Below are positions 1 through 6,303 of a stretch of 8,920 bases of DNA, in pieces (positions within the stretch are counted from its first letter, which is position 1; every line of letters begins with the position of its first letter). The DNA is from Actinomycetota bacterium (lineage in GTDB: Bacteria > Actinomycetota > Acidimicrobiia > Acidimicrobiales > Ilumatobacteraceae), in contig VERK01000083.1 in the NCBI GenBank assembly GCA_018882725.1, forward strand, positions 1-8,920. The letters are read 5' to 3'. The notes beneath the pieces were generated by a model. The model was not told the origin of the DNA. It ran no database searches and was given only the letters and a program-made list of their open reading frames with translations. Position numbers and translations under genes: made by a program.

Positions 1-204
1 GTACTGCTCGACCCAGAAGGCCTCGATACTGGCGATCGAGTCGGCGAGGAACTGGTCGTAGTCCCGCGCCGGCTTGTCGTCGGGGACGACCAAGTCACTC
101 GACGACACGAGGGTCAGATCGGAGTTGGCATCACCGCAAGCCGTCGACGTCGCGACGAGCAACACCAGTGCGGTCGCGACACCGGAGAGACGACGTGGTT
201 TCAC
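1..204 (-). CDS. Lipoprotein N-terminal fragment, possibly neutral zinc metallopeptidase-like (partial)
   Basis: Only the first 68 codons are present; the gene continues past the left edge. The GTG start at 204-202 overlaps the stop of the upstream DUF305 gene by four bases (GTGA), which suggests translational coupling and supports this start. The N-terminus is a lipoprotein signal peptide: basic MKPRR, a hydrophobic stretch at about residues 8-19, and Ser-Thr-Ala-Cys with Cys23 as the likely lipidated residue. The -3 position is Ser rather than the usual Leu, so the lipobox is not perfect. After a short Ser/Asp-rich linker, residues 50-68 (DQFLADSIASIEAFWVEQY) resemble the start of the secreted neutral zinc metallopeptidases of actinobacteria, in which a helix with a Phe/Tyr-Trp pair precedes the protease domain. 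The catalytic HExxH region would lie outside the window, so the family call is tentative. The lipoprotein call is firmer. Confidence 0.6.
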   Translation of the reverse strand, partial: MKPRRLSGVATALVLLVATSTACGDANSDLTLVSSSDLVVPDDKPARDYDQFLADSIASIEAFWVEQY

Positions 205-848
205 GACCCGGTGAGTTCGGCGAGAACTCCGTTCATGGCGTCGATCTCGGTGGATTGACCGTTGATCATCGATTGCGCCATCTCGGCGACATCGCGATTC
301 CGGCCGTTCTCGATCACGTAGTCGGCCATCGCGATGCCGGCGCGGTGATGCTCGATCATCAAGGTGGCGAACGCGATCGATGCGTCGACCCCTTCGGCGG
401 CCGCGAATGCGTCGAGTTCGTCCTGTGACGCCAAGCCTGGCATCTGGTCGATCGGGACGGGCATGCCCATCCACGCCATGGCGGTACCGGTGTCGTTGGC
501 CTCGGTTTCCTTGAAGGCGCGCAGCAACTCGATCATGCGACCGACTTCCATCTGCTGCGCGTAGACGATCTCTTGTGCGAAGAGGCGCAAGCGAGGATGC
601 GTCTCGTCACCCGATGTGAGGTAGAAGAACGCCATGTCGACCGCCTGCTCGTGGTGGTAGCGCATGTCTTGCAAGAACCCGACATCGGCTCGGTTGTACG
701 ACGGCGAAGCGTTTCGGTCGCCGACGAAGTAGCCGATTCCGACTCCGAGGATGAGGGCGGCCAGACCCAGGGCGATGAAGTTCAGCGGGTTCTGCCACCA
801 CGGCAGAACGATCTCGTCGTCGAGATCGTTGACCTCTACATCTTCCAT
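201..848 (-). CDS. DUF305 family membrane-anchored ferritin-like protein
   Basis: This 215-residue protein has an acidic N-terminus, one transmembrane helix at about residues 22-42, and a DUF305 helical domain that is probably extracytoplasmic. The family hallmarks are clear. Near residues 59-72 there is FLQDMRYHHEQAVDM with Asp61, Met62, His65, His66, Gln68 and Met72. QMEVGRMIELL follows at 99-109, WMGM at 126-129 and MPGLAS at 136-141. The second half-repeat is LMIEHHRAGIAMA at 163-175 with His167 and His168, ending in QSTEIDAM. The doubled His-His motifs with Met, Gln and Glu are known for the family and suggest metal binding, but the biochemical role is not established. The ATG at 848 is the only plausible start, because an in-frame TGA lies 12 bases upstream. 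A GGAGG sits at 854-850, only one base from the ATG, which is too close for a normal ribosome-binding site. It overlaps the start of the lipoprotein gene downstream by four bases. Confidence 0.9.
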   Translation of the reverse strand: MEDVEVNDLDDEIVLPWWQNPLNFIALGLAALILGVGIGYFVGDRNASPSYNRADVGFLQDMRYHHEQAVDMAFFYLTSGDETHPRLRLFAQEIVYAQQMEVGRMIELLRAFKETEANDTGTAMAWMGMPVPIDQMPGLASQDELDAFAAAEGVDASIAFATLMIEHHRAGIAMADYVIENGRNRDVAEMAQSMINGQSTEIDAMNGVLAELTGS

Positions 849-977
849 GCCTCCAGCGTGTCACAACCTGAGTAACGAAGCGAGATGTCGGTAAGGCATC
901 GGTCACCGCATGAGTGGTAATTTCTCCGCAGTTCGTCGCGTTCGTGACGTCCGTCGCAGTGGGAGAACCGAAACATC
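849..977. other. Divergent intergenic region between DUF305 gene and ABC importer operon
   Basis: These 129 bases separate the DUF305 gene (minus strand) from the importer operon (plus strand) and must carry promoters for both. I see a candidate extended -10 element for the operon at 915-923 and no convincing -35 element on either strand. No clear inverted repeat or conserved RNA structure was recognised. Confidence 0.6.
915..923 (+). promoter_or_regulatory. Candidate extended -10 promoter for the importer operon
   Basis: The sequence TGGTAATTT provides TG, one spacer base, then TAATTT, which matches an extended -10 element. It lies 54 bases ahead of the first GTG start and would give a 5' leader of roughly 50 bases. 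The stretch where a -35 would fall (about 895-900) does not resemble TTGACA, which is tolerable for extended -10 promoters. This is pattern matching only. Confidence 0.3.
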
Positions 978-1769
978 GTGTCCGAAACCGCTTCACCTTC
1001 AAGTCGGGAGAACCTGCTCGACGTCTCCGGTGTCACGGTGACGTTCGGCGGAATCGTCGCTCTCGACGGCCTGTCGTTCGCCATCAAACCTGGTCAGATC
1101 TGCGGTCTCATCGGACCCAACGGTGCCGGCAAGACCACGATGTTCAACGTCGTCAGCCGCATCTACCAACCGTCGAGCGGGTCGGTGGTGTTCGACGGCA
1201 AGGATCTGTTGTCGGTGCCGGCCCACGAGATCGCCCACCTCGGAATTGCTCGCACGTTCCAGAACCTCGCGCTGTTTCCCACCATGTCGTTGCTCGAGAA
1301 CGTGATGGTGGGTGCTCACAGTCAGGGCAAGATCGGGTTCGTTCGTTCGATTCTGCGCATCGGCGCGGCGCGCGAGAACCGCGAACTGCGCGATTGGTCG
1401 GGAGATCTGCTCACTCAGTTGGGTCTGGGCCCTCTCATGTTCCGCCCGGCGATGGGTCTGCCGTTCGGCACCCTCAAGCGCCTCGAGATCGCCCGCGCTC
1501 TGGCCGCGCGGCCGCGGTTCTTGCTCATGGACGAACCGGCCGCCGGACTCACCCACGCCGAGGTCGACGAACTCGGCGACACCGTGGTGTCCATTCGCGA
1601 GCAGTTCGATCTCACCGTGCTGTTGGTCGAACACCACATGTCGATGGTCATGAAGATCTCCGACCACGTGGTGGCCATGGAATTCGGACGCAAGATCTCC
1701 GAAGGAACTCCGTCCTTCGTGCAGAACGACCCGAAGGTCGTCCAGGCGTATCTGGGGGTGGACGCATGA
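978..1769 (+). CDS. livG: HAAT-family ABC importer ATPase, LivG-like
   Basis: A 263-residue ABC ATPase, normal length for LivG. It shows Walker A GPNGAGKTT at 46-54, Q-loop Gln95 in RTFQN, Walker B FLLMDE at 181-186 followed by PAAGL, and the H-loop in LVEHHM at 216-221. The ABC signature is LPFGTLKRLEIARAL (161-175) rather than LSGGQ; LivG proteins typically carry LPYGQ or a variant here, so this identifies the subfamily rather than a defect. The C-terminal segment, with EGTPSFVQNDPKVVQAYLG at 242-260, is also LivG-like. The protein would couple ATP hydrolysis to solute import on the cytoplasmic face, paired with LivF. GTG at 978 is chosen because the conserved domain starts about 13 residues later and GGGAGA lies 11 bases upstream (961-966), a slightly long spacing. 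Its TGA overlaps the ATG of livF by four bases. The symbol reflects family, not proven substrate. Confidence 0.93.
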   Translation: MSETASPSSRENLLDVSGVTVTFGGIVALDGLSFAIKPGQICGLIGPNGAGKTTMFNVVSRIYQPSSGSVVFDGKDLLSVPAHEIAHLGIARTFQNLALFPTMSLLENVMVGAHSQGKIGFVRSILRIGAARENRELRDWSGDLLTQLGLGPLMFRPAMGLPFGTLKRLEIARALAARPRFLLMDEPAAGLTHAEVDELGDTVVSIREQFDLTVLLVEHHMSMVMKISDHVVAMEFGRKISEGTPSFVQNDPKVVQAYLGVDA

Positions 1770-2470
1770 GCCTGTTGTCGATTTCGGATCTCGCCGCCGG
1801 ATACGGCCCCCTCGAAGTGCTTCACGGCTTCGATCTCGAAGTGAATCAAGGCGAGATCGTCGTGATCCTGGGGGCCAACGGCGCGGGCAAGACCACCACC
1901 ATGCGCGCGATCTCCGGAATGATCGCGCGCCGCGGACGTATCGAATTCGACGGCCAGGACATCTCTTCGTCGAGCCCCGACTCGATCGTGCGCCTCGGTA
2001 TCGCCCAAGTTCCTCAGGGGCGCGGAACGTTCGCCGACCTCACCGTCGAAGAAAACATGTTGGCCGGTGCGTACGTTCGCCGTGACGAGGTGCAGGCCGA
2101 CGTCGAGCGCTGGTTCGATGTGTTCCCGCGTCTTCGCGAGCGACGTGCGCAACGGGCGGGGTCGTTGTCGGGTGGTGAGCAGCAGATGCTGGCCATCGCG
2201 CGAGCGCTCATGAGCCGCCCACGGCTACTTCTCTGCGATGAGCCGAGCCTCGGTCTGGCGCCGCTCATCACTCAAGAGTTGTTCGGAGTCCTGAAGCGAC
2301 TCAATGCCGAGGAGGGTCTGTCGATTCTTCTCGTCGAGCAAAATGCGAACTTGGCCCTCAAGGTCGCTCATCGCGTCTACTTGTTGGAAACCGGCAACGT
2401 GGTGTCATCTGGATCGGCGGCCGAACTCGCGGCCGACGACAGCATCCGAAAGGCCTACCTGGGGTCCTGA
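1766..2470 (+). CDS. livF: HAAT-family ABC importer ATPase, LivF-like
   Basis: A 234-residue ABC ATPase, the usual size for LivF and shorter than its partner. Walker A is GANGAGKTT at 36-44; the Q-loop lies in AQVPQGRGTF, with the VPQGR typical of LivF; the signature is LSGGEQQ at 134-140; Walker B is LLLCDEPSLGLAP from 154. The region after Walker B contains LLVEQNANLALKVAHR, where Gln replaces the usual H-loop His; this VEQN motif is normal for LivF. It forms the nucleotide-binding heterodimer with the upstream LivG-like protein. The ATG at 1766 overlaps the previous stop (ATGA) and is preceded by GGGGGTGG at 1754-1761. The reading frame stays open far upstream through livG, but the overlap, ribosome-binding site and family length all favour the internal ATG. 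The stop lies one base before the livH-like start. Confidence 0.94.
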   Translation: MSLLSISDLAAGYGPLEVLHGFDLEVNQGEIVVILGANGAGKTTTMRAISGMIARRGRIEFDGQDISSSSPDSIVRLGIAQVPQGRGTFADLTVEENMLAGAYVRRDEVQADVERWFDVFPRLRERRAQRAGSLSGGEQQMLAIARALMSRPRLLLCDEPSLGLAPLITQELFGVLKRLNAEEGLSILLVEQNANLALKVAHRVYLLETGNVVSSGSAAELAADDSIRKAYLGS

Positions 2471-2471
2471 C

Positions 2472-3371
2472 ATGGAACGACTACTTCAATACGTTTTCGA
2501 CGGCCTGTCGCTCGGATCCATCTACGCCCTGCTCGCCCTCGGCCTGGTCGTCGTGTTCCGTGGCACCGGACATCTCAACTTCGCGCAGGGCGAGATGGCC
2601 ATGATCTGCACGTTCTTCACCTGGCAGTTCCACGCGTGGGGCCTGCCCTTGGTGGTGTCGGTGCTCCTCGGCATGGTCGCCGGATTCGTCCTCGGTGCCG
2701 GCGTCGAGGTCTCGCTCATCCGACGGGTCGCCAAGAAATCCGAAGCTGGGGTCTTCGTCGTCTCGATTGCGATGTTCCTCGGCTTCAACTCGTTGGCCGG
2801 AATGATCTGGGGCAACCTGCCGCCCGAAGAGATGCCCAGCCTCTTCCCGGACGAACCCGACGACTTCGTGAAGATCTTCGGGGCCGTCTGGCGTTACGAG
2901 TACATCGGAATCATGATCGTCGCGCTCTTGCTGATGGGCCTGCTCTTCTTGCTCTTCGCCAAGACGAAGTTCGGACTGGCCATGCGCGCCGTTGCGAGCA
3001 ACCCCGAGTCGGCCCGTTTGGTCGGAATTCCGACGGGCGTGGTTCTGGCCGCATCGTGGGGCATTGCCGCTGCAATGGGCGCGCTGTCGGGCGCGATGGT
3101 CGGCGGTCTCGCCGGTGAGCTCACGTCGCTCCTCATGTTCACGCCGTTCATCTACGCCTCGGCGTCAGCCACCCTCGGCGGCTTCGACAGTCCGGGAGGT
3201 GCGGTGATCGCCGGACTTCTCATTGGCGTGGGCGAGCAACTCGCAGCCGGTTACGCCCCCGGTTGGATCGGACAAGAGCTGCGTCTGGGCGTGGCGTTGG
3301 TGACGATCTTCGTGGTGCTGTTGTTCAAGCCGTCGGGTCTCTTCGGATCCACCAAGGTCGAGCGGGTGTAG
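2472..3371 (+). CDS. livH: HAAT-family ABC importer permease, LivH-like
   Basis: A 299-residue integral membrane permease. About eight hydrophobic segments can be seen, beginning with SLGSIYALLALGLVVVFRG near 13-31. Family motifs include GHLNFAQGEMAM at 33-44 (compare INFAHGEM in E. coli LivH), the cytoplasmic loop KTKFGLAMRAVASNPESARLVGI at 164-186 that contacts the ATPase, TLGGFDSPGGAVIAG at 234-248, and the C-terminal FKPSGLFG at 285-292. It forms the translocation channel with LivM. ATG 2472 lies one base after the livF stop, and GGGG at 2461-2464 gives a spacing of seven bases, so translation is probably coupled. An in-frame extension upstream to 2304 would overlap livF and lacks any family similarity, so it is not used. 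Confidence 0.94.
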   Translation: MERLLQYVFDGLSLGSIYALLALGLVVVFRGTGHLNFAQGEMAMICTFFTWQFHAWGLPLVVSVLLGMVAGFVLGAGVEVSLIRRVAKKSEAGVFVVSIAMFLGFNSLAGMIWGNLPPEEMPSLFPDEPDDFVKIFGAVWRYEYIGIMIVALLLMGLLFLLFAKTKFGLAMRAVASNPESARLVGIPTGVVLAASWGIAAAMGALSGAMVGGLAGELTSLLMFTPFIYASASATLGGFDSPGGAVIAGLLIGVGEQLAAGYAPGWIGQELRLGVALVTIFVVLLFKPSGLFGSTKVERV

Positions 3372-3379
3372 GTGCAGTC

Positions 3380-4474
3380 ATGGTGAAGGTCAATCAAGGT
3401 TCCCCACAGCACTGGGCTCTTCGTACTCTCGGAGTGGCGCTCATCGCACTGGTCGTCGTCTGGGTTCCGACGCAGATGTCCACTTCGCGAATCGGACAGT
3501 TCTCCGATGCTTTCGTCCTCATCATCGCGGCCATGTCCCTGAACCTCGTTCTCGGCTTCACCGGACAGATCTCCATCGGTCACTCGGCGTTTTTCGGAAT
3601 CGGCGGCTACACCGCGGCGATCTTGATCAAGGACCATGGTTGGAGTCCGGGCTACACGTTCTACGCCGCTGCCGTCATCGCGTTTGTCGTGGGTTGCCTC
3701 ATCGCCTTGCCGGCTCTGCGCATCAAGGGCATCTACCTGGCGCTCGTGACTCTGGCCGTGGCCGTTCTGTTTCCGACTTTGGTCAAGTGGAAGAAGCTCG
3801 CCTGGCTCACCGACGGCGCCAAGGGCATCGACAGCGTTCGATACGACGAAATTCCTGTCTGGCCGATCCTCGGCGAGTTGAAGGGTCGCGATGGCCGCGC
3901 GGTGTTCGCCTATTGGCTCGCGTTCGTGTTGCTCGTCATCACCTATTTGGTGTGTCGCGGCCTCGTGAAGAGTCGGTTCGGTCGGTCGCTGGTGGCCATT
4001 CGCGACAACGAGACGGCGGCCGCGGTCATGGGAGTCAACTTGACGGTCACCAAGGTGCTCGTGTTCGGTGCATCGGCTGCTCTCTGCGCTCTGGCCGGTG
4101 TCCTGTCGACTCTGCGCACGGGTGTGATCACTCCGGAGGGCCAGTACGTCACACTGTTGGGGTCCATCGTTTTCTTGCTGATCATGGTCGTGGGTGGAGC
4201 CGGAACCCTGTGGGGGCCCATCGTTGGCGGTCTCGTGTACGTGTGGCTCGACAACACCACGCGTGGGTTCGGCTCGGAAAGCGACGGCGTGATCGGCTTC
4301 TTGTTCGGCTGGTCCGATCAGTCGCCGGCCACGTTGATCCTGGGCCTGGCCTTGGTGATCATCATGTTCGCCGCACCGTACGGTTTGGTTGGCCTCATCA
4401 AGCGTTTGTGGGCCAAGGTCGTCATCGTGGTGCCCAAGCCGGCTGGAACGTCACTCCCCACGACGGGTCACTGA
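3380..4474 (+). CDS. livM: HAAT-family ABC importer permease, LivM-like
   Basis: A 364-residue membrane permease. LivM motifs are clear: LNLVLGFTGQISIGHSAFFGIGGY at 54-77 (the family GxxSxGHxAFxGIGAY element), LRIKGIYLALVTLA at 113-126, the ATPase-contact loop SRFGRSLVAIRDNETAAAVMGVN at 198-220, and VVGGAGTLWGPIVGG at 270-284. The C-terminus extends past the last membrane helix with a short basic, Pro-rich tail (KRLWAKVVIVVPKPAG and onwards). That tail is not obviously conserved. ATG 3380 is eight bases after the livH stop; the GTG immediately following at 3383 is an alternative start. The ribosome-binding site is weak (GTAGGTG near 3368-3374), and translation may depend on coupling to livH. 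An in-frame upstream extension to 3263 lies within livH and is discarded. Confidence 0.93.
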   Translation: MVKVNQGSPQHWALRTLGVALIALVVVWVPTQMSTSRIGQFSDAFVLIIAAMSLNLVLGFTGQISIGHSAFFGIGGYTAAILIKDHGWSPGYTFYAAAVIAFVVGCLIALPALRIKGIYLALVTLAVAVLFPTLVKWKKLAWLTDGAKGIDSVRYDEIPVWPILGELKGRDGRAVFAYWLAFVLLVITYLVCRGLVKSRFGRSLVAIRDNETAAAVMGVNLTVTKVLVFGASAALCALAGVLSTLRTGVITPEGQYVTLLGSIVFLLIMVVGGAGTLWGPIVGGLVYVWLDNTTRGFGSESDGVIGFLFGWSDQSPATLILGLALVIIMFAAPYGLVGLIKRLWAKVVIVVPKPAGTSLPTTGH

Positions 4475-4562
4475 ACATTCGTTTTCCCTACACTTCGTGA
4501 CCGCTGGCAACCCGTCGGCATTCACAGACCCGCACCATCCGGTGCACCCCCTGGGGAGGAAC
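4475..4562 (+). promoter_or_regulatory. livM-livK intergenic leader with candidate promoter and small hairpin
   Basis: This 88-base gap is the only sizeable break inside the importer operon. TACACT at 4489-4494 fits an actinobacterial -10 (TANNNT), but no good -35 lies 16-18 bases upstream. A small hairpin, GCACC (4532-4536) with loop ATCC and GGTGC (4541-4545), sits just before the Shine-Dalgarno sequence. An internal promoter would allow the binding protein to be made in excess over the membrane complex, which is common for such importers. This is an inference from pattern only. Confidence 0.35.
4555..4559 (+). promoter_or_regulatory. Shine-Dalgarno sequence of livK-like gene
   Basis: GGAGG, within GGGGAGGA, is the strongest ribosome-binding sequence in the window. 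It is only three bases from the ATG at 4563, shorter than the usual five to nine. The ATG is still the right start because it begins a textbook lipoprotein signal peptide and the next in-frame start (GTG at 4584) would remove the basic residues. Confidence 0.7.
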
Positions 4563-5936
4563 ATGAAGCGCACATCAACCCGCGTGTTCGCATTGGCCTT
4601 GGCCAGCGCGCTCACCATCGCGGCGTGCGGTGGCGACGACGAGGGCTCCTCGTCGACCGAAGCCCCCGCCGCCTCCGAGGCTCCGTCAACCGAAGCCCCG
4701 TCGACGGATGCTCCGTCAACGGAAGCGCCGGCTGCTGGCTGGGCCGTCAACACCGACGACTGCGTCGACCCCGATGCCGCCAACGCGCCCATCGAGGGAA
4801 CCATCAAGATCGGCAGCGCCATGCCGTTGTCGGGTGGCCCCGCTGCCACCGCCTTCGCTCCGGTGAAGGACGGCTTCGAGGCCTACATCCAGTGGGCCAA
4901 CGAGAACAAGATTCTCGGTGACATCACCATCGAAGCCCAGATCGAGGACGACCAGTACAACAAGGACCTCACGCCGGGCGCTGTCGAGAAGTTGCTCGAC
5001 GCCGGCACGAACGTGTTCTCGGGAATCATCGGTTCGCCGAACAATGCCGCGGTGCGCGACCTTCTCAACGAAGAGTGCTACCCGCAGTTGAACGCCCTCA
5101 CCGGCTCGCCGGCCTGGGGTGACGCCGAGAACTACCCGTGGACCACGGGCATCCTCATTCCCTACACCGTCGAGGCCAAGGCCTACGCCGCCCTGATCGC
5201 CGATCAGTTCCCGGCTGGCGCCAAGGTTGCGTTGTTCTACGTGAACAACGAGTTCGGCCAGGTGTACGCCGAAGCGTTCAAGGAGATCGCTCCCGAGTTC
5301 AACATCGAGCTCGTCGACGAGCAGACCATCGAAGCAACCGATGCCGCTCCGCCGACCGCTCAGGTGAACTCGATCGCGAGCAACGCTCCCGACGCGATTC
5401 TGGCCGTGCCGTTGGGTGCTGGCTGCGCGACCTTCCTCGCTGAAGTCGCCAACGCCAAGGCTGCGAACGCCGGATGGAATCCGAGCATGTTCATCACCGC
5501 AACCTGCGCGTCGTCGCTCATTCTCGGCCTGGCCGGCCCGGCCGCCGACGGTCTCTACACCGCCAACAACCTGGTCGACGTCCTCGATCCGGAAGTGGCT
5601 GCGCAGCCGGCCGTGGCCGAGTACATCGCCTTCATGGAGGGTCTCGGCAAGGCTGACATCGTCACTACCGCGGCCGCCGGTTGGCACACCGCCGAAGTGA
5701 CCGTGCTCATCCTGAAGGCCGCGCTCGAGTCAGAGGCCGGATTGACCCGCGCTTCGATCATCAACGCGGCTCGCGCCTTCAACCAGGCCACGACGTTCAC
5801 GCGTCCGGGCATCACGTTGAAGATGAGCGGCGTGGAGGACCAGTTCCTCGCCGAGTCGCTGCAGGTCATCCAGTACGACGCGGAGACGAAGCTGTTCACC
5901 GACATCGGCGAACTCATCACCGACTTCGAGAGCTGA
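4563..5936 (+). CDS. livK: HAAT-family solute-binding lipoprotein, LivK-like
   Basis: A 457-residue extracellular receptor for the importer. Residues 1-22 are a lipoprotein signal peptide: basic MKRTSTR, a hydrophobic core, and lipobox Ile-Ala-Ala-Cys with Cys22 to be lipidated. Residues 27-59 are a low-complexity linker with APSTE-type repeats that would hold the domain off the membrane. The type-1 periplasmic-binding fold (Peripla_BP_6) starts at about residue 78 with GTIKIGSAMPLSGG, followed by the classic features DDQYN (114 region), a central GIIGSPNN segment and KVALFYVNNEFGQVYAEAF. Four cysteines occur in the mature domain (the first is Cys67), so disulfides are possible. The protein captures solute and passes it to LivH/LivM. 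Ligand-contact residues cannot be assigned, so leucine, other amino acids, amides and urea-type ligands remain possible. It is the last gene of the operon, followed by a strong terminator. Confidence 0.92.
   Translation: MKRTSTRVFALALASALTIAACGGDDEGSSSTEAPAASEAPSTEAPSTDAPSTEAPAAGWAVNTDDCVDPDAANAPIEGTIKIGSAMPLSGGPAATAFAPVKDGFEAYIQWANENKILGDITIEAQIEDDQYNKDLTPGAVEKLLDAGTNVFSGIIGSPNNAAVRDLLNEECYPQLNALTGSPAWGDAENYPWTTGILIPYTVEAKAYAALIADQFPAGAKVALFYVNNEFGQVYAEAFKEIAPEFNIELVDEQTIEATDAAPPTAQVNSIASNAPDAILAVPLGAGCATFLAEVANAKAANAGWNPSMFITATCASSLILGLAGPAADGLYTANNLVDVLDPEVAAQPAVAEYIAFMEGLGKADIVTTAAAGWHTAEVTVLILKAALESEAGLTRASIINAARAFNQATTFTRPGITLKMSGVEDQFLAESLQVIQYDAETKLFTDIGELITDFES
4680..4724 (+). repeat. 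Three tandem 15-base units encoding APST(E/D) linker repeats
   Basis: Units at 4680-4694, 4695-4709 and 4710-4724 are similar 15-mers encoding APSTE, APSTD and APSTE, followed by a partial AP. Differences are mostly at third codon positions. They lie in the linker between the lipidated Cys22 and the binding domain. Such units can expand or contract by replication slippage without changing frame. Confidence 0.85.
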
Positions 5937-5957
5937 TTCCGGTTTCACCGAAGTGAG

Positions 5958-5986
5958 AGAGCCCGCCCGAAAGGGCGGGCTCTTTT
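5958..5986 (+). terminator. Rho-independent terminator after the importer operon
   Basis: A perfect 11-base-pair stem, AGAGCCCGCCC (5958-5968) with GGGCGGGCTCT (5973-5983), is closed by a GAAA tetraloop (5969-5972) and runs into TTTT at 5983-5986. It begins 22 bases after the livK stop. The minus-strand transcript from 6011 also reads into this stem, but without a U-run after it, so it may act only weakly in that direction. The surrounding 74-base gap between convergent genes holds nothing else I can recognise. Confidence 0.92.
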
Positions 5987-6010
5987 GCATTCCGGGTTCG
6001 TCGAGGACGG

Positions 6011-6301
6011 TCAGCCGGTGACTTGGCCGTCGACCACGGTGATCTCGCGATCGCCAGTGATCTCGACGATGAACTCCCATTCGTCACCGTCATTGTCGAC
6101 CGCCGAGCACGAGAACTGCGTTCCCTCTTTCTCGGATGACGGTTGCTCGCACACCGCATCCGAGAAGCGATATCCGGCCTCCTCGGCCAGCGAATCGCTC
6201 TCGAGGTACTTCTCGGATTCCTTGCGGTAGTCGGCCGGACTGGCCGAACAGGCCGTCATGAACATCACGCAACCGGCGATGGCGAAGATCGCTCGTTTCA
6301 T
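6011..6301 (-). CDS. Small lipoprotein, DUF4333-like
   Basis: A 96-residue protein with a lipoprotein signal peptide: MKRA, a hydrophobic stretch, and Met-Thr-Ala-Cys with Cys18 as the lipidated residue. The mature part has a helical, charged segment (about 24-42), then Cys51 and Cys65 in CEQPSSEKEGTQFSCSA, then alternating strand-like segments ending VEITGDREITVVDGQVTG. The spacing of two Cys around a Gly-Thr-x-Phe-x-Cys motif followed by a beta-rich tail resembles the DUF4333 domain of actinobacterial lipoproteins, in which the two Cys may form a disulfide. No function is known for that family, and the assignment is by eye. The start ATG (6301-6299) is two bases after the rarD stop, and GAGGAG at 6318-6313 inside the end of rarD is the ribosome-binding site with an 11-base gap. 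It is very probably co-transcribed with rarD. Confidence 0.8.
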   Translation of the reverse strand: MKRAIFAIAGCVMFMTACSASPADYRKESEKYLESDSLAEEAGYRFSDAVCEQPSSEKEGTQFSCSAVDNDGDEWEFIVEITGDREITVVDGQVTG

Positions 6302-6303
6302 GA

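Noticed and set aside
1458..1502. Apparent loss of the LSGGQ signature in the LivG-like ATPase
   Set aside because: LivG proteins normally carry LPYGQ or similar at this site; LPFGTLKR is a variant of that, not a broken motif.
914..1765. An open frame continuing upstream of livF through the whole of livG, suggesting a 518-residue fusion
   Set aside because: The upstream part is Arg/Gly/His-rich with no family motif and lies in another frame of the well-supported livG gene. The ATGA overlap and normal LivF length fix the start at 1766.
999..2152. Long minus-strand open frames opposite livG and livF
   Set aside because: These are high-GC codon-bias shadows; their translations show no recognisable domain while the plus-strand genes have full ABC motifs.
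2329..2350. Gln in place of the H-loop His in the LivF-like ATPase
   Set aside because: VEQN at this position is typical of LivF proteins.
4716..5687. A 323-codon minus-strand open frame opposite livK
   Set aside because: It is Gly/Arg/Val-rich with no motif and lies opposite a clear binding protein; such antisense frames are expected in GC-rich coding DNA.
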